From Firmicutes bacterium UBA7523 (GTDB taxonomy: Bacteria; Bacillota; Dethiobacteria; Dethiobacterales; Dethiobacteraceae): 31,193 nt of DNA. The position numbers and the translations under genes were made by a program. Of the stretch, positions 16,632 through 24,921 are shown in pieces (position 1 is the first letter of the stretch; each line of letters starts with the position of its first letter). The notes beneath the pieces were generated by a model that was given only the letters and a program-made list of their open reading frames with translations, did no database searches and was not told where the DNA came from. Location: the NCBI GenBank assembly GCA_002479415.1, contig DLMZ01000048.1:27082-58274 (forward strand), in the 5' to 3' direction.

Positions 16632-18251
16632 TTGGTACGGCAATCATTTGTAAAAGGTGCGGTCATATTAACGTTAGCTGGAATCTTCGTTCGTTTAATT
16701 GGGGCATTTTTTCGTATTTTTTTGGCTATGTTGATTTCTGATGAAGGCATTGGATTGTTCCAAATGGCATATCCCATTTACACAACGCTGCTGGCTGTAT
16801 CAACGGCGGGGATACCTATCGCTATTTCAAAGCTGGTAGCTGAGCATATGGCAAAGGAAGATTATCGCGGAGCATTGCGTGTCTTTCATGTTTCGTTGTC
16901 TATATTAGCTTTATCTGGATTTCTTATTTCCTGGTTGCTTTATTTAGGTGCAGATTTGTTTTCCCGGTCTGTTGTTCAGGATCCTCGTGCATATTTGCCC
17001 TTAATCAGCATCTCTCCGGCCATCTTTCTAGTTACATTAATGTCTGCTTATCGCGGGTTTTTTCAGGGGCTGCAGCAAATGCTTCCTACCGCGCTTTCGC
17101 AGGTCGCCGAGCAATTGGGGCGTGTGGTAATTGCTCTTATTTTGGTAGTTATTTTTCTTCCAAAAGGGTTGGAATATGCTGCAGCAGCCGCTAGTTTTGG
17201 GGCCGCTGCAGGTGCTTGCACCGGCTTACTAATTCTGCTTATAATTTGGCAGAGTCAAAAAAAAGCTTTTTTTATAAAGATGAATCGTCAGCCCGAAAAA
17301 AAATCATATCGCTATGTTAATATCGTCTACAATATTTTTGCTTTATCTGTCCCTATAACAATGGGAAGTATGGTAATGCCCATTATCGGCATAGTTGATC
17401 TTTCCATTGTTCCGCAAAGGTTACATATTGCCGGATTTGAAACGGCACGCGCCACTGCTCTTTACGGACAGTTAACGGGGATGGCTGCTCCAATTGTGCA
17501 TATTCCCACAATAATTACGGTTGCACTGGCGATTTCCTTAGTTCCTGCTATTTCGGAAGCGCTGGCACTTAAAAAAATAAAGCTTATACAAGCACGCTCA
17601 TATATGGCGATAAGGATGACTATGATTCTTGCGTTTCCGTCTGCCGCAGGCTTATATTTACTGGCAGAGCCTATTACCGTTTTGCTTTTTAATAATTCGG
17701 AGGCTGGACCGGTGCTGGCGATTTTATCTCTGAGTGTTATTTTTCTTACCCTTTATCAAACAACCTCAGGAATACTTCAAGGTCTTGGCAGGACAATGGA
17801 TCCTGTAGTCAGTCTGTTTTATGGAGCGGCAGTAAAAACGGTGCTAACATGGACGTTGACCGCCCTGCCACAGCTGCATATTCGTGGCGCTGCGTTGGCT
17901 ACTGTTGTTGGTTTTGGTGTTGCGGCGATAATTAATGTCTATAAAGTACAGATTCTTACAGGAACAGCTTTGCGATATTTGGAGACCGTGGCGAAGCCAT
18001 TGCTTGCTTCTGTAGGAATGGCGTTTTTGGTAGTCTTTGCTTACAATAAAACTTCAAATATCCTTTTATTATATGACATATCAGCGGTCAATGCCGTTGC
18101 TACACTTTCCGCTATTATAGCAGGGGCCGCTTTTTATTTGCTGTTTCTGTTTTTGCTAGGAGCAATACACAGGGAAGATTTGGATGCAGTGCCTCTAATA
18201 GGTTCTAAAATAGCACGGATTGCAGAAAAACTTCATTTGCTGAGGGGATGA
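16632..18251 (+). CDS. SpoVB/YabM-type polysaccharide flippase (MOP superfamily)
   Basis: This 539-residue integral membrane protein belongs to the MurJ/SpoVB branch of the MOP exporters, which flip lipid-linked sugars across the cytoplasmic membrane. The opening segment SFVKGAVILTLAGIFVRLIG and the following EGIGLFQMAYPIY are typical of SpoVB-like proteins. About fourteen hydrophobic segments run through the sequence, and YRGFFQGLQQMLPTA is another family mark. The TTG at 16632 follows GGGGTG (16619-16624) by 7 nt. The location between spoVT and mazG equals yabM in B. subtilis. A role in spore cortex or cell wall precursor export is likely; the substrate is not shown by the sequence. Confidence 0.88.
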   Translation: MVRQSFVKGAVILTLAGIFVRLIGAFFRIFLAMLISDEGIGLFQMAYPIYTTLLAVSTAGIPIAISKLVAEHMAKEDYRGALRVFHVSLSILALSGFLISWLLYLGADLFSRSVVQDPRAYLPLISISPAIFLVTLMSAYRGFFQGLQQMLPTALSQVAEQLGRVVIALILVVIFLPKGLEYAAAAASFGAAAGACTGLLILLIIWQSQKKAFFIKMNRQPEKKSYRYVNIVYNIFALSVPITMGSMVMPIIGIVDLSIVPQRLHIAGFETARATALYGQLTGMAAPIVHIPTIITVALAISLVPAISEALALKKIKLIQARSYMAIRMTMILAFPSAAGLYLLAEPITVLLFNNSEAGPVLAILSLSVIFLTLYQTTSGILQGLGRTMDPVVSLFYGAAVKTVLTWTLTALPQLHIRGAALATVVGFGVAAIINVYKVQILTGTALRYLETVAKPLLASVGMAFLVVFAYNKTSNILLLYDISAVNAVATLSAIIAGAAFYLLFLFLLGAIHREDLDAVPLIGSKIARIAEKLHLLRG

Positions 18252-18255
18252 AACA

Positions 18256-19713
18256 ATGAGCATAATTTATCTAGTAGGATTGGGTCCGGGTGATCCGCAG
18301 GCAATGACTTTGAGAGCTTTAAAAACACTAAAAAAGGCAAATAAGGTTTATTTGCGAACTGCCAGACATCCGGGGCTGGAGTTGCTTAGGCGACATAGGA
18401 TAGCCTATACGGCCTTTGATAGTCTTTATGAGGGTTCAAGAACATTTGAGGAAACATACCAAAGAATTGCACGCCATGTAATTAACGCTGCTCGCAATAA
18501 TGGTCCTGTCGCCTATGCCGTCCCCGGCAGTCCGTTGTTTGCCGAAAAAGCTGTGGAAATCATTCTTAGAAAAGCTCCGGCTGCCGGCATACGTTGCTGC
18601 GTTATTCCTTCCGTCTCCTTTGTGGAAGCAATTGCTTCCGAAATTAATTTGTCTCGCGATAAGGAGTATGCAATAGTTGATGCATTACAGCTGGACAAGC
18701 TTCTTGATTATCCAGAAAAAAATCTTCTTATTATGCAGGCGTATAATAAATTAGTGGCATCTCAAGTTAAGCTGGAGTTGGGATTGCTGTATCCTGATGA
18801 CCATCCTGTAACAGTTATTCGCGGTGCCGGCCTTTCCTCGGGTAAAAAATCTGTTACTGTTCCTCTTTATAAGATGGATAGAGTGCAGTTTATTGACCAT
18901 TTGACCACATTTTACCTGCCTCCTGTAGGAAAGCATGGAATAACAGAATTGCTCCGAATTATGCGTCGGCTTCGCAGTGAAGAGGGGTGCCCTTGGGATC
19001 GGGAGCAGAATCATGACACTCTAAAACCGTACTTGCTGGAAGAAGCGTATGAGGTTCTTGGTGCGATAAACAGCGGGTCTGCCAAGGAATTGTGTGAAGA
19101 GCTGGGGGATCTGCTTCTTCAGGTGGTTTTTCATAGCCAGATAGCATTGGAAAGCGGGAACTTTGCTTTCCATGATATTGTTGAGGGTATTACGGAAAAA
19201 CTAATTAGGCGTCATCCCCATGTATTTGGCTCAGCTGCGGCGGCAACGTCAGGAGATGTGATAAAAAGCTGGCAACAAATTAAAAAAGACGAAAAAAAAG
19301 AAAGGAAATCATTATTTACTTTAGAGAATTATCTGCCAGCTTTATTGAGAGCGCAAAAACTGCAGAGGCAGGCATCCAGTGTGGGTTTTGATTGGCCCGA
19401 CGACAAGGGCGCTTGGGACAAGCTGGATGAGGAGCTAAAAGAATTGATAGATGCATATAATCAGCGGGACCAGGCAAAAATAGTGGAAGAATTGGGAGAT
19501 TTACTATTTGCGGCAGTAAATATTTCTCGTTTTTTAAAAGTTGATGCTGAGCAAGCGCTGGCTCAAAGTACGGAAAAGTTCTACATGCGTCTACGATATG
19601 TAGAGCAGAAGGCGGATTCGGAAGGGGAAGGAATTGCAGGGTATTCTCTGTCTAAGCTTGACGAATGGTGGGAAGAAGCTAAAAGGCAGCAAAAGAGCGG
19701 AAAAAACCTTTAA
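18256..19713 (+). CDS. mazG: Tetrapyrrole methylase domain-MazG pyrophosphohydrolase fusion (YabN)
   Basis: This 485-residue protein joins two domains. Residues 1-220 form an SAM-dependent tetrapyrrole methylase fold (YLVGLGPGDPQAMTLRAL; AVPGSPLF), whose natural substrate is unknown. Residues 235-480 carry two MazG units: GCPWDREQNHDTLKPYLLEE with the EEAYEV...EELGDLL acidic motif, and a second at LKELIDAY...EELGDLLFA. MazG hydrolyses nucleoside triphosphates, cleaning aberrant nucleotides from the pool. The gene begins 4 nt after the flippase stop, with GAGGGGATG as ribosome site, so the two are probably cotranscribed, as yabM-yabN in Bacillus. Confidence 0.93.
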   Translation: MSIIYLVGLGPGDPQAMTLRALKTLKKANKVYLRTARHPGLELLRRHRIAYTAFDSLYEGSRTFEETYQRIARHVINAARNNGPVAYAVPGSPLFAEKAVEIILRKAPAAGIRCCVIPSVSFVEAIASEINLSRDKEYAIVDALQLDKLLDYPEKNLLIMQAYNKLVASQVKLELGLLYPDDHPVTVIRGAGLSSGKKSVTVPLYKMDRVQFIDHLTTFYLPPVGKHGITELLRIMRRLRSEEGCPWDREQNHDTLKPYLLEEAYEVLGAINSGSAKELCEELGDLLLQVVFHSQIALESGNFAFHDIVEGITEKLIRRHPHVFGSAAAATSGDVIKSWQQIKKDEKKERKSLFTLENYLPALLRAQKLQRQASSVGFDWPDDKGAWDKLDEELKELIDAYNQRDQAKIVEELGDLLFAAVNISRFLKVDAEQALAQSTEKFYMRLRYVEQKADSEGEGIAGYSLSKLDEWWEEAKRQQKSGKNL

Positions 19714-19797
19714 AAACAGGCAGGAATTACAAAAACTTTAGAGAATATGCTAAAAGGATTCGGTGCTATTAAATTATGGTAATTAGGAGGGAATTGC

Positions 19798-20070
19798 GTG
19801 AACAAATCCGAACTCATCAGTGTTGTGGCAGAAAAAGCAGGCTTGACAAAAAAGGACACGGAGAAAGTGGTAAACGCAGTATTTGACGGAATTGGTGAAG
19901 CATTATCTAAAGGAGATAAAGTCCAAGTAATTGGTTTTGGCACATTTGACGTTCGTGATCGTAAAGCACGTGAAGGCCGCAACCCGGCCACAGGCGATAC
20001 GATTGAAATTCCAGCAGTGAAAGTTCCTGTTTTTAAGGCTGGGAAGGCTTTGAAAGATAGCGTTAAGTAA
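19798..20070 (+). CDS. hup: DNA-binding protein HU
   Basis: HU bends and compacts DNA. The 90-residue product is a standard member: MNKSELISVVAEKAGLTKKD, GDKVQVIGFGTFDVRDRKAR, then the beta-arm GRNPATGDTIEIPA and the AFKAGKALK-like end (VFKAGKALKDSVK). It starts with GTG and has GGAGGG about 7 nt upstream. It lies after mazG, a common neighbour in Clostridia, while the usual rqcP (yabO) that often follows is not found here. Confidence 0.97.
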   Translation: MNKSELISVVAEKAGLTKKDTEKVVNAVFDGIGEALSKGDKVQVIGFGTFDVRDRKAREGRNPATGDTIEIPAVKVPVFKAGKALKDSVK

Positions 20071-20113
20071 AAGCTTCAGGCCGTTGAAAAAGGCGGAATT
20101 GCTTTGTCGCTGC

Positions 20114-20166
20114 ACAACCCCAACATCCTCGACGTATAATACATACGCCTTCGGTGCTGGGGTTGT
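20114..20166 (+). other. Nested hairpin downstream of hup
   Basis: ACAACCCCA (20114-20122) pairs perfectly with TGGGGTTGT (20158-20166), and CA/TG continues after one mismatch. Inside is a second hairpin, CGTAT (20133-20137) with ATACG (20143-20147). TTGTTT tails follow. It may be a first terminator with an unusually long, structured loop, or a processed small RNA end. Confidence 0.5.
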
Positions 20167-20172
20167 TTGTTT

Positions 20173-20198
20173 AGACGCTTAATGAAGCGTCTTTTTTA
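20173..20198 (+). terminator. Terminator after hup
   Basis: A perfect 8-bp stem AGACGCTT / AAGCGTCT with an AATG loop runs into six T residues. Confidence 0.88.
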
Positions 20199-20270
20199 TT
20201 TTGGCTAAATAATTTCACTTATCCCTTCGAATACTAAAGAAGAACGATTAAGCATAAGAGGGAGGAAAAT

Positions 20271-21281
20271 ATGAAAAGAATAAAGCTGGTGATTTTGGTA
20301 CTGCTGTTAACTATATCTCTGGTTCCCGGCTGCAGGCTGTTTCGTCGCACTCCGGAGTTAGTCCCTAATCCTGAAGGTTTTTCTCTTCCGGGTGAGGATT
20401 CAGAAAGCGAGCCTGTTATTCCCGCACCAATTAACCAAGGTGAATATGTAGAGCCTGAATTAAAGGTTTTTGTAGCAGGGCAAAATAAGTTTCAGTTTAT
20501 GAAGATGGAAGATTATTTAATGGGAGTTGTTGCTGCTGAAATGGATACAGCATGGCCGCTGGAAGCTCTTGCTGCCCAGGCCATTGTAGCCCGGAGCTTT
20601 ACGCTGCAGAAAATCGATGAAGATGGCGGCGTGCCTGCACGGAATGCTCACGCTTCTACGGATATTAAAGAGTTTCAGGCTTATGACGCTGCCAGAATAA
20701 ATGATAATGTGCGGGAAGCTGTAGCAGCGACTAGAGGCCAGGTGGCAGTACATAATGGGGAGTTTATACGAGGTTGGTTCCATGCATATGCAGGTCCGCG
20801 TACTGCTCTAGCTGATGAGGGGTTGGAATTTAACGGTCCAAATCCGCCATATATTCAAATTGTAGCCAGCCCGGCTGAATCGGTGATTCCCGAGGATCAA
20901 AAAGAATGGCAGGCCAGTTTTTCTTTAGCTCAGGTTCGCAATGCGGTCAGGCAAGCAGCCGGGAAAGATCCGGGGAGCATAACCAAGGTGGAGATTGGAG
21001 AAAAAGGCCCTTCGGGTAGGGTTGTTCGCTTTATTGTCAATGATGTTGAGGTTACAGGTCCGCAGCTGCGCCTTGCTTTAGGCAGTACGGTGATGCGCTC
21101 CACATTTGTTGATAAAGTTAGTATTGAAGGAAGCAGTCTTGTGATGAGCGGAAGCGGCTACGGGCACGGAGTGGGAATGTGCCAGTGGGGGGCTAATGCA
21201 CTAGCGGAGGAGGGGCAAAGCGCAGAAGATATAGTTAAGTACTATTATCGTAATGTAGATATTGTTAAGCTGTGGGAATAG
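20271..21281 (+). CDS. SpoIID/LytB-domain lipoprotein
   Basis: This 336-residue protein is related to SpoIID, the lytic transglycosylase that cleaves glycan strands during forespore engulfment. A lipoprotein signal ends in lipobox LVPGC with Cys at 21, so it should be anchored to the outer membrane face, unlike SpoIID, which has a transmembrane anchor. The SpoIID core is clear: MEDYLMGVVAAEM with the expected catalytic Glu, then LEALAAQAIVARSFTLQK, and the C-terminal GYGHGVGMCQWGANALAEEG. The usual FSTSNGY-like segment is replaced by FHAYAGPRT. GAGGGAGG precedes the ATG. Whether it acts in sporulation or general wall turnover cannot be decided from sequence. Confidence 0.85.
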   Translation: MKRIKLVILVLLLTISLVPGCRLFRRTPELVPNPEGFSLPGEDSESEPVIPAPINQGEYVEPELKVFVAGQNKFQFMKMEDYLMGVVAAEMDTAWPLEALAAQAIVARSFTLQKIDEDGGVPARNAHASTDIKEFQAYDAARINDNVREAVAATRGQVAVHNGEFIRGWFHAYAGPRTALADEGLEFNGPNPPYIQIVASPAESVIPEDQKEWQASFSLAQVRNAVRQAAGKDPGSITKVEIGEKGPSGRVVRFIVNDVEVTGPQLRLALGSTVMRSTFVDKVSIEGSSLVMSGSGYGHGVGMCQWGANALAEEGQSAEDIVKYYYRNVDIVKLWE

Positions 21282-21302
21282 CACAAACATTGACAAATTA
21301 TA

Positions 21303-21347
21303 AAGTTAAGGAAGGCAAAAGTTTAAATAGTCTTCCTTAACTTTTTT
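21303..21347 (+). terminator. Terminator after the SpoIID-like gene
   Basis: AAGTTAAGGAAG (21303-21314) pairs perfectly over 12 bp with CTTCCTTAACTT (21332-21343); the right arm ends in a run of T residues. It separates the SpoIID-like gene from the formate dehydrogenase gene set. Confidence 0.88.
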
Positions 21348-21355
21348 AAATGTTT

Positions 21356-21440
21356 AGCCTAGGGTTAAGGCCACCTATATGCGTTAGCGGAAGGTGGAGT
21401 GCAGTCTTCACCCGTACTCCGAATGTTTCAGCCTGTAGAA
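21356..21440 (+). other. Unassigned structured stretch before the formate dehydrogenase genes
   Basis: The 296 nt between the SpoIID-like gene and fdhE contain, after a terminator, a stretch with competing pairings. CCACCT (21371-21376) can pair with AGGTGG (21392-21397), while GGAGT (21396-21400) can pair with ACTCC (21416-21420) and GGTG (21393-21396) with CACC (21409-21412). These use some of the same bases, so they exclude each other. I could not match it to a known riboswitch class, and no convincing promoter lies between the terminator and this stretch. It may be an RNA leader or a protein-binding site. Confidence 0.35.
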
Positions 21441-21495
21441 AATAGTGTTAATATTTACATAGTGAAATAATGAACTTGTGAAAGGGAAGGAGCTG

Positions 21496-21528
21496 ATGTC
21501 GTTTTGTAGAATAAGAAATATGTTATAG
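21496..21528 (+). CDS. Possible 10-residue leader peptide upstream of fdhE
   Basis: AAGGGAAGGAG (21482-21492), an excellent ribosome site, is followed after 3 nt by ATG and a 10-codon frame reading MSFCRIRNML before TAG. Immediately downstream, the arm TTAAGAGTAA near 21532-21541 can pair, with a bulge, with TTACTAAGCTTAA at 21548-21560, just before the fdhE ribosome site. The spacing of site and ATG is tight, and so short a frame could occur by chance. Confidence 0.3.
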   Translation: MSFCRIRNML

Positions 21529-21577
21529 AGCTTAAGAGTAATAGAATTTACTAAGCTTAACTTAAAGGAGTGTGCGC

Positions 21578-22462
21578 ATGGTGTTATATCCGCCGACCAC
21601 GGAGAAAGTGGAAAGAGAGGCAAAAAGCTATGTAGCAACTGACAAGGCTCTTGCTCAGGTTATGGATTTTTACGCGGAAGCATATAATCTGCAAAGAAAA
21701 GTAGCGGCAGAAAGTTCCGACATGGCCGAGTTTTCGACTATTGCCCACACTGAAGTAGAAAAGCCTTTTTTGGCAGGGAAAGCAGTTCCTATTGACTCAT
21801 CTACATTAGGTGAGTTGCTGCAGAAAATGGTTGAGATAATAGAAAGTTATTTCCCAGGTGAGCACAAAGGTGTTCTTTCTCAACTGGGTGCGCAGCTGAG
21901 CGCGGAGGATGTGTCTGAATTCTTCGGGCAAGCGGAAAAAATGTCTTCTGTAGAAATTGCAAAGTTCTTAGACGACAAGGGGATAGATGCAGAAGAAAAA
22001 GAGGTTCTGGACAAAGCAGTTCTGGCTATTAGGATGTCGGTTGCTCCTTTTTATGCAAAAATAGCCCAAGCTGCAGAGGAAAAGGACTGGTTTAAGCTTT
22101 GGGATAAAGGAAGCTGTCCTGTTTGTGGGGAAAGGCCTTCCATGGCTGTGCTTAGAGACGAAGACGGCGCGCGGCTGCTCTCCTGCGGATTGTGCCATGC
22201 GAGCTGGGAGTTTTCCCGTTCCATTTGTCCATCATGTCTTAATGACAACCAGGAGCAACTAAAATTTTTCTTTTTGCCGCAACAAGAAGCACGTCGTGTT
22301 TATGTTTGTGATAAGTGCAAGTATTATACAAAAACTACTGTGCTAAAAGAGTTGGGGAAAGATGTTGTCCCAGAGCTTGAAAATGTTTCTACCTATTATC
22401 TTGATATCTTGGCTGAAGAAGAAGGGTACGGGTTTTTTGAGATGGGAAAGCATGTTTGCTAA
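21578..22462 (+). CDS. fdhE: Formate dehydrogenase accessory protein FdhE
   Basis: FdhE is a cytosolic maturation factor for exported respiratory formate dehydrogenases in E. coli. The 294-residue product has an alpha-helical N-terminal half and a C-terminal rubredoxin-like half with four CxxC pairs: CPVCGERP, SCGLCHASWEF, CPSCLND and CDKCKYY. That pattern is diagnostic of the family. The ATG at 21578 is chosen because AAAGGAG (21564-21570) is 7 nt upstream; the GTG at 21572 lies too close. It is the first full gene of the set leading to rnfC, rnfD, fdnG, fdnH, tatC and tatA, and its presence supports export of a folded FDH. Confidence 0.9.
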   Translation: MVLYPPTTEKVEREAKSYVATDKALAQVMDFYAEAYNLQRKVAAESSDMAEFSTIAHTEVEKPFLAGKAVPIDSSTLGELLQKMVEIIESYFPGEHKGVLSQLGAQLSAEDVSEFFGQAEKMSSVEIAKFLDDKGIDAEEKEVLDKAVLAIRMSVAPFYAKIAQAAEEKDWFKLWDKGSCPVCGERPSMAVLRDEDGARLLSCGLCHASWEFSRSICPSCLNDNQEQLKFFFLPQQEARRVYVCDKCKYYTKTTVLKELGKDVVPELENVSTYYLDILAEEEGYGFFEMGKHVC

Positions 22463-22545
22463 GTCGGCATCATATTTAACCATCGATTAAAAATAATGGA
22501 AAGTTTAAAATGTAAACACTTTTCAGAAAAATATAAGGATGTGAA

Positions 22546-23871
22546 ATGATGGTAAAAAGTTTTTCAGGTGGGGTATACCTGCCCCACTATAAACATTTAA
22601 CGGAAGCGAAGCCCATAGAACGGCTACCGTTGCCGCTAGAGCTGATAATTCCGCTTAAGCAGCACACCGGTGCTCCTTGTGAGGCTTTAGTAGCTGTGGG
22701 GGACAGAGTTAAGGCAGGCCAAAAAATCGGCGAGAGCAGGTCTCCTGTGAGCGCTCCCGTGCACTCACCTTTGAACGGGATAGTGAAAGAAATCGTCACA
22801 AGGCAAAGCGTAACGGGGGAAATGGTTGAATGTGTGGTTATAGCCTGTGACAGTGAGCAGGAAATGGCTGTTTACCCGGCTGAAGATGTATCAAGCCTTA
22901 GTGCCCAGGAAATTAAAGACAGGATTAGAGAGGCAGGCGTTGTAGGCATGGGGGGCGCTGCGTTCCCCACCTATATGAAGCTTAGTCCGCCAAAGCATGT
23001 GGATACTTTGATTATTAACGGATGTGAATGTGAGCCGTTTTTAACTTGTGACCATCGCTTAATGCTGGAAAGAGTGTCTGATATTATTGTTGGGGCACGT
23101 CTAATTGCCAAGGTTTTAGGAGTATCAAAAATTGTATTTGCTGTTGAGACAAATAAGCAAGATGCTTTGGATTTGCTTAATGAAAAAATCCGGGATGAGG
23201 AAGGTATGGAAGCTGTGCCCCTGGATATTAAATATCCGCAGGGTTCTGAGAAGCAGCTTATATATGCTGTCTCTCAGCGTGTGATTCCAACTGGCAAGCT
23301 GCCTTATGACGTAGGAGTGGTGGTGCAAAACGTGGCTACCGCTGCAGCTGTTAAAGATGCTGTTGTTCATCGCCGGCCTTTGATGGAGAGAGTTGTTACA
23401 CTAACCGGTTCGGGGGTAAAGAATCCAGGGAACTATTTAGTACCTGTGGGTACAACATTGCGGCATGTGGTTGAAGCTGCCGGAGGGTTAAACGATAATG
23501 CAGTTAAGATTATTGTAGGCGGCCCTATGACCGGTCGGGCACAATCAGGTCTTGATGTGCCTCTGATTAAAGGCAGCGGCGGAATACTAGCTTTTGATGA
23601 GGATTTTCTTACAGAACAGGACTATCTGGCTTGTGTCCGTTGCGGAAAATGTGTAGAACACTGTCCCATGTTATTATACCCTAATTATATTGGACAGTAC
23701 GCAGAGCTGGGAAGGTATGAGATGGCCGAGAACTGGGGAGCTAAGGATTGTTTCGAATGTGGAGCTTGTGTCTATGTTTGCCCTTCCAGTCGTCCCATTG
23801 TAAATTTTGTACGACAAACAAAGGCTGCTGCGGCAAAGAGACACAGGGAATCAACACGTCAACCTATTTAA
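22546..23871 (+). CDS. rnfC: RnfC-type NADH-binding iron-sulfur subunit
   Basis: RnfC is the cytosolic, peripheral subunit of Rnf complexes; it binds NADH/FMN and carries two [4Fe-4S] clusters. The 441-residue product has the RnfC N-terminal lipoyl-like domain (FSGGVYLPHYK), the nucleotide loop GMGGAAFPTYMK near 134-145, NGCECEPFLTCDHR, and clusters from C363, C366, C369, C373 and C402, C405, C408, C412. It is full length, not a fragment. AAGGATG lies about 6 nt before the ATG. Next comes rnfD and then formate dehydrogenase; rnfG, rnfE, rnfA and rnfB are absent. I infer it exchanges electrons between NAD(H) and RnfD. Confidence 0.93.
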   Translation: MMVKSFSGGVYLPHYKHLTEAKPIERLPLPLELIIPLKQHTGAPCEALVAVGDRVKAGQKIGESRSPVSAPVHSPLNGIVKEIVTRQSVTGEMVECVVIACDSEQEMAVYPAEDVSSLSAQEIKDRIREAGVVGMGGAAFPTYMKLSPPKHVDTLIINGCECEPFLTCDHRLMLERVSDIIVGARLIAKVLGVSKIVFAVETNKQDALDLLNEKIRDEEGMEAVPLDIKYPQGSEKQLIYAVSQRVIPTGKLPYDVGVVVQNVATAAAVKDAVVHRRPLMERVVTLTGSGVKNPGNYLVPVGTTLRHVVEAAGGLNDNAVKIIVGGPMTGRAQSGLDVPLIKGSGGILAFDEDFLTEQDYLACVRCGKCVEHCPMLLYPNYIGQYAELGRYEMAENWGAKDCFECGACVYVCPSSRPIVNFVRQTKAAAAKRHRESTRQPI

Positions 23872-23892
23872 AGGAGCAGGAGGGAGATCTTT

Positions 23893-24894
23893 TTGGAAGC
23901 AGAAAAGTTTATTGCAACATCTTCACCACATTTACATTCCAGTGATAACGTACCCCGCGCTATGAGAGATGTAATAATATCTTTAATACCGGTATCATTG
24001 GTAGCGATGTACTTTTTCCGGTTGAATGCTATATTTATTACCCTTGTTTGTATAGGGACCGCCATGCTTACAGAAGTACTATTCCGTCGCATTATGCGGA
24101 AAAAACCAAGCTTGCAGGACGGGAGTGCAGCGCTGACCGGTTTGTTTGTAGCTCTCTGTTTTTCTGCCGGCACATCTTGGTGGCTGGCGGCCATGGCTAC
24201 TTTTATTGCCATAGGTTTGGCAAAGGAGTGGACCGGCGGCCTGGGCTGGAACCGTTTTAACCCGGCTTTATTCGGCAGAGTATCGGTAATTCTGCTGGCA
24301 CCATGGGTAGGGTTTCTAAACAATGAGTTTTTCTACTGGCGAGTAAACTTTGCCGGGGTAGATACAATCTCTCAGGCTACACCGATGAGTCTTTTGCAGA
24401 TGGGTCTGCCGATGCCCAATATGGGTACCATGTTTTTTGCTTATCCGGGCGGAGGCTTGGCTGAGACATCAGCTTTTGCGCTTCTATTAGGCGCAGGCTA
24501 TTTGTTGTACAAGAAGCATATTACCTGGCATATTCCCGTTTCAATTTTGGGCACAGTTTTTATAGGCTCTGTTGTGCTAGGCCAGCATCCGGTTTATCAC
24601 CTTATTTCAGGCGGGTTGCTTTTGGGAGCTTTTTATATGGCTACAGACTGGGTAACCAGCCCAATTACACAAAAGGGCAAGATTGTTTTTGGTATTAGCA
24701 TAGGTATTTTGGTCTTAATTTTCCGAATTGTGCTGGCTCCGACCGAAGGGGTTGCTTTTGCCATCCTGATTATGAACGCTTTTGTCCCCCTTATTGACAG
24801 AGCAACCCGGCGTCTAAAGTTTGGTGAGGCGGCAATGGTAAAAACAAATTCTGGGTTAGCAGTAACAGGGAAGAGCGCACAGAACGCACACTAA
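23893..24894 (+). CDS. rnfD: RnfD-type membrane flavoprotein subunit
   Basis: RnfD (homologous to NqrB) is a polytopic membrane protein that carries FMN on the outer face and belongs to the ion-translocating part of Rnf and NQR. The 333-residue product has about nine to ten hydrophobic segments, the opening SPHLHSSDNVPRAMRDV, GLGWNRFNPALFGR, and MATDWVTSPIT. The usual covalent flavin motif (S/T)GAT appears as SQATP at residues 160-164, with Thr163 as the likely FMN site and Gln in place of Gly. The TTG start is preceded by a GGAGGGAG site. It lies 21 nt after rnfC and 27 nt before the dehydrogenase gene, so the three are likely cotranscribed. Confidence 0.92.
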   Translation: MEAEKFIATSSPHLHSSDNVPRAMRDVIISLIPVSLVAMYFFRLNAIFITLVCIGTAMLTEVLFRRIMRKKPSLQDGSAALTGLFVALCFSAGTSWWLAAMATFIAIGLAKEWTGGLGWNRFNPALFGRVSVILLAPWVGFLNNEFFYWRVNFAGVDTISQATPMSLLQMGLPMPNMGTMFFAYPGGGLAETSAFALLLGAGYLLYKKHITWHIPVSILGTVFIGSVVLGQHPVYHLISGGLLLGAFYMATDWVTSPITQKGKIVFGISIGILVLIFRIVLAPTEGVAFAILIMNAFVPLIDRATRRLKFGEAAMVKTNSGLAVTGKSAQNAH

Positions 24895-24921
24895 AAATGA
24901 CAATGACAGGGGATGAGATAA

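Noticed and set aside
16632..18251. Multidrug MATE exporter
   Set aside because: The N-terminal segment, family motifs and position after spoVT point to the SpoVB/MurJ-type branch instead.
20239..20263. SigG-like promoter (GAATA ... CATAAGA) before the SpoIID-like gene
   Set aside because: The spacer is about 19 nt and the -10 has a mismatch at a key position; too weak to annotate.
21356..21440. Moco, cobalamin or other known riboswitch before fdhE
   Set aside because: None of the conserved sequence boxes I can recall for these classes is visible, so it is left unassigned.
22546..24894. A complete Rnf or NQR operon
   Set aside because: Only RnfC- and RnfD-type genes are present; the genes on both sides are fdhE and fdnG, with no room for the other subunits.
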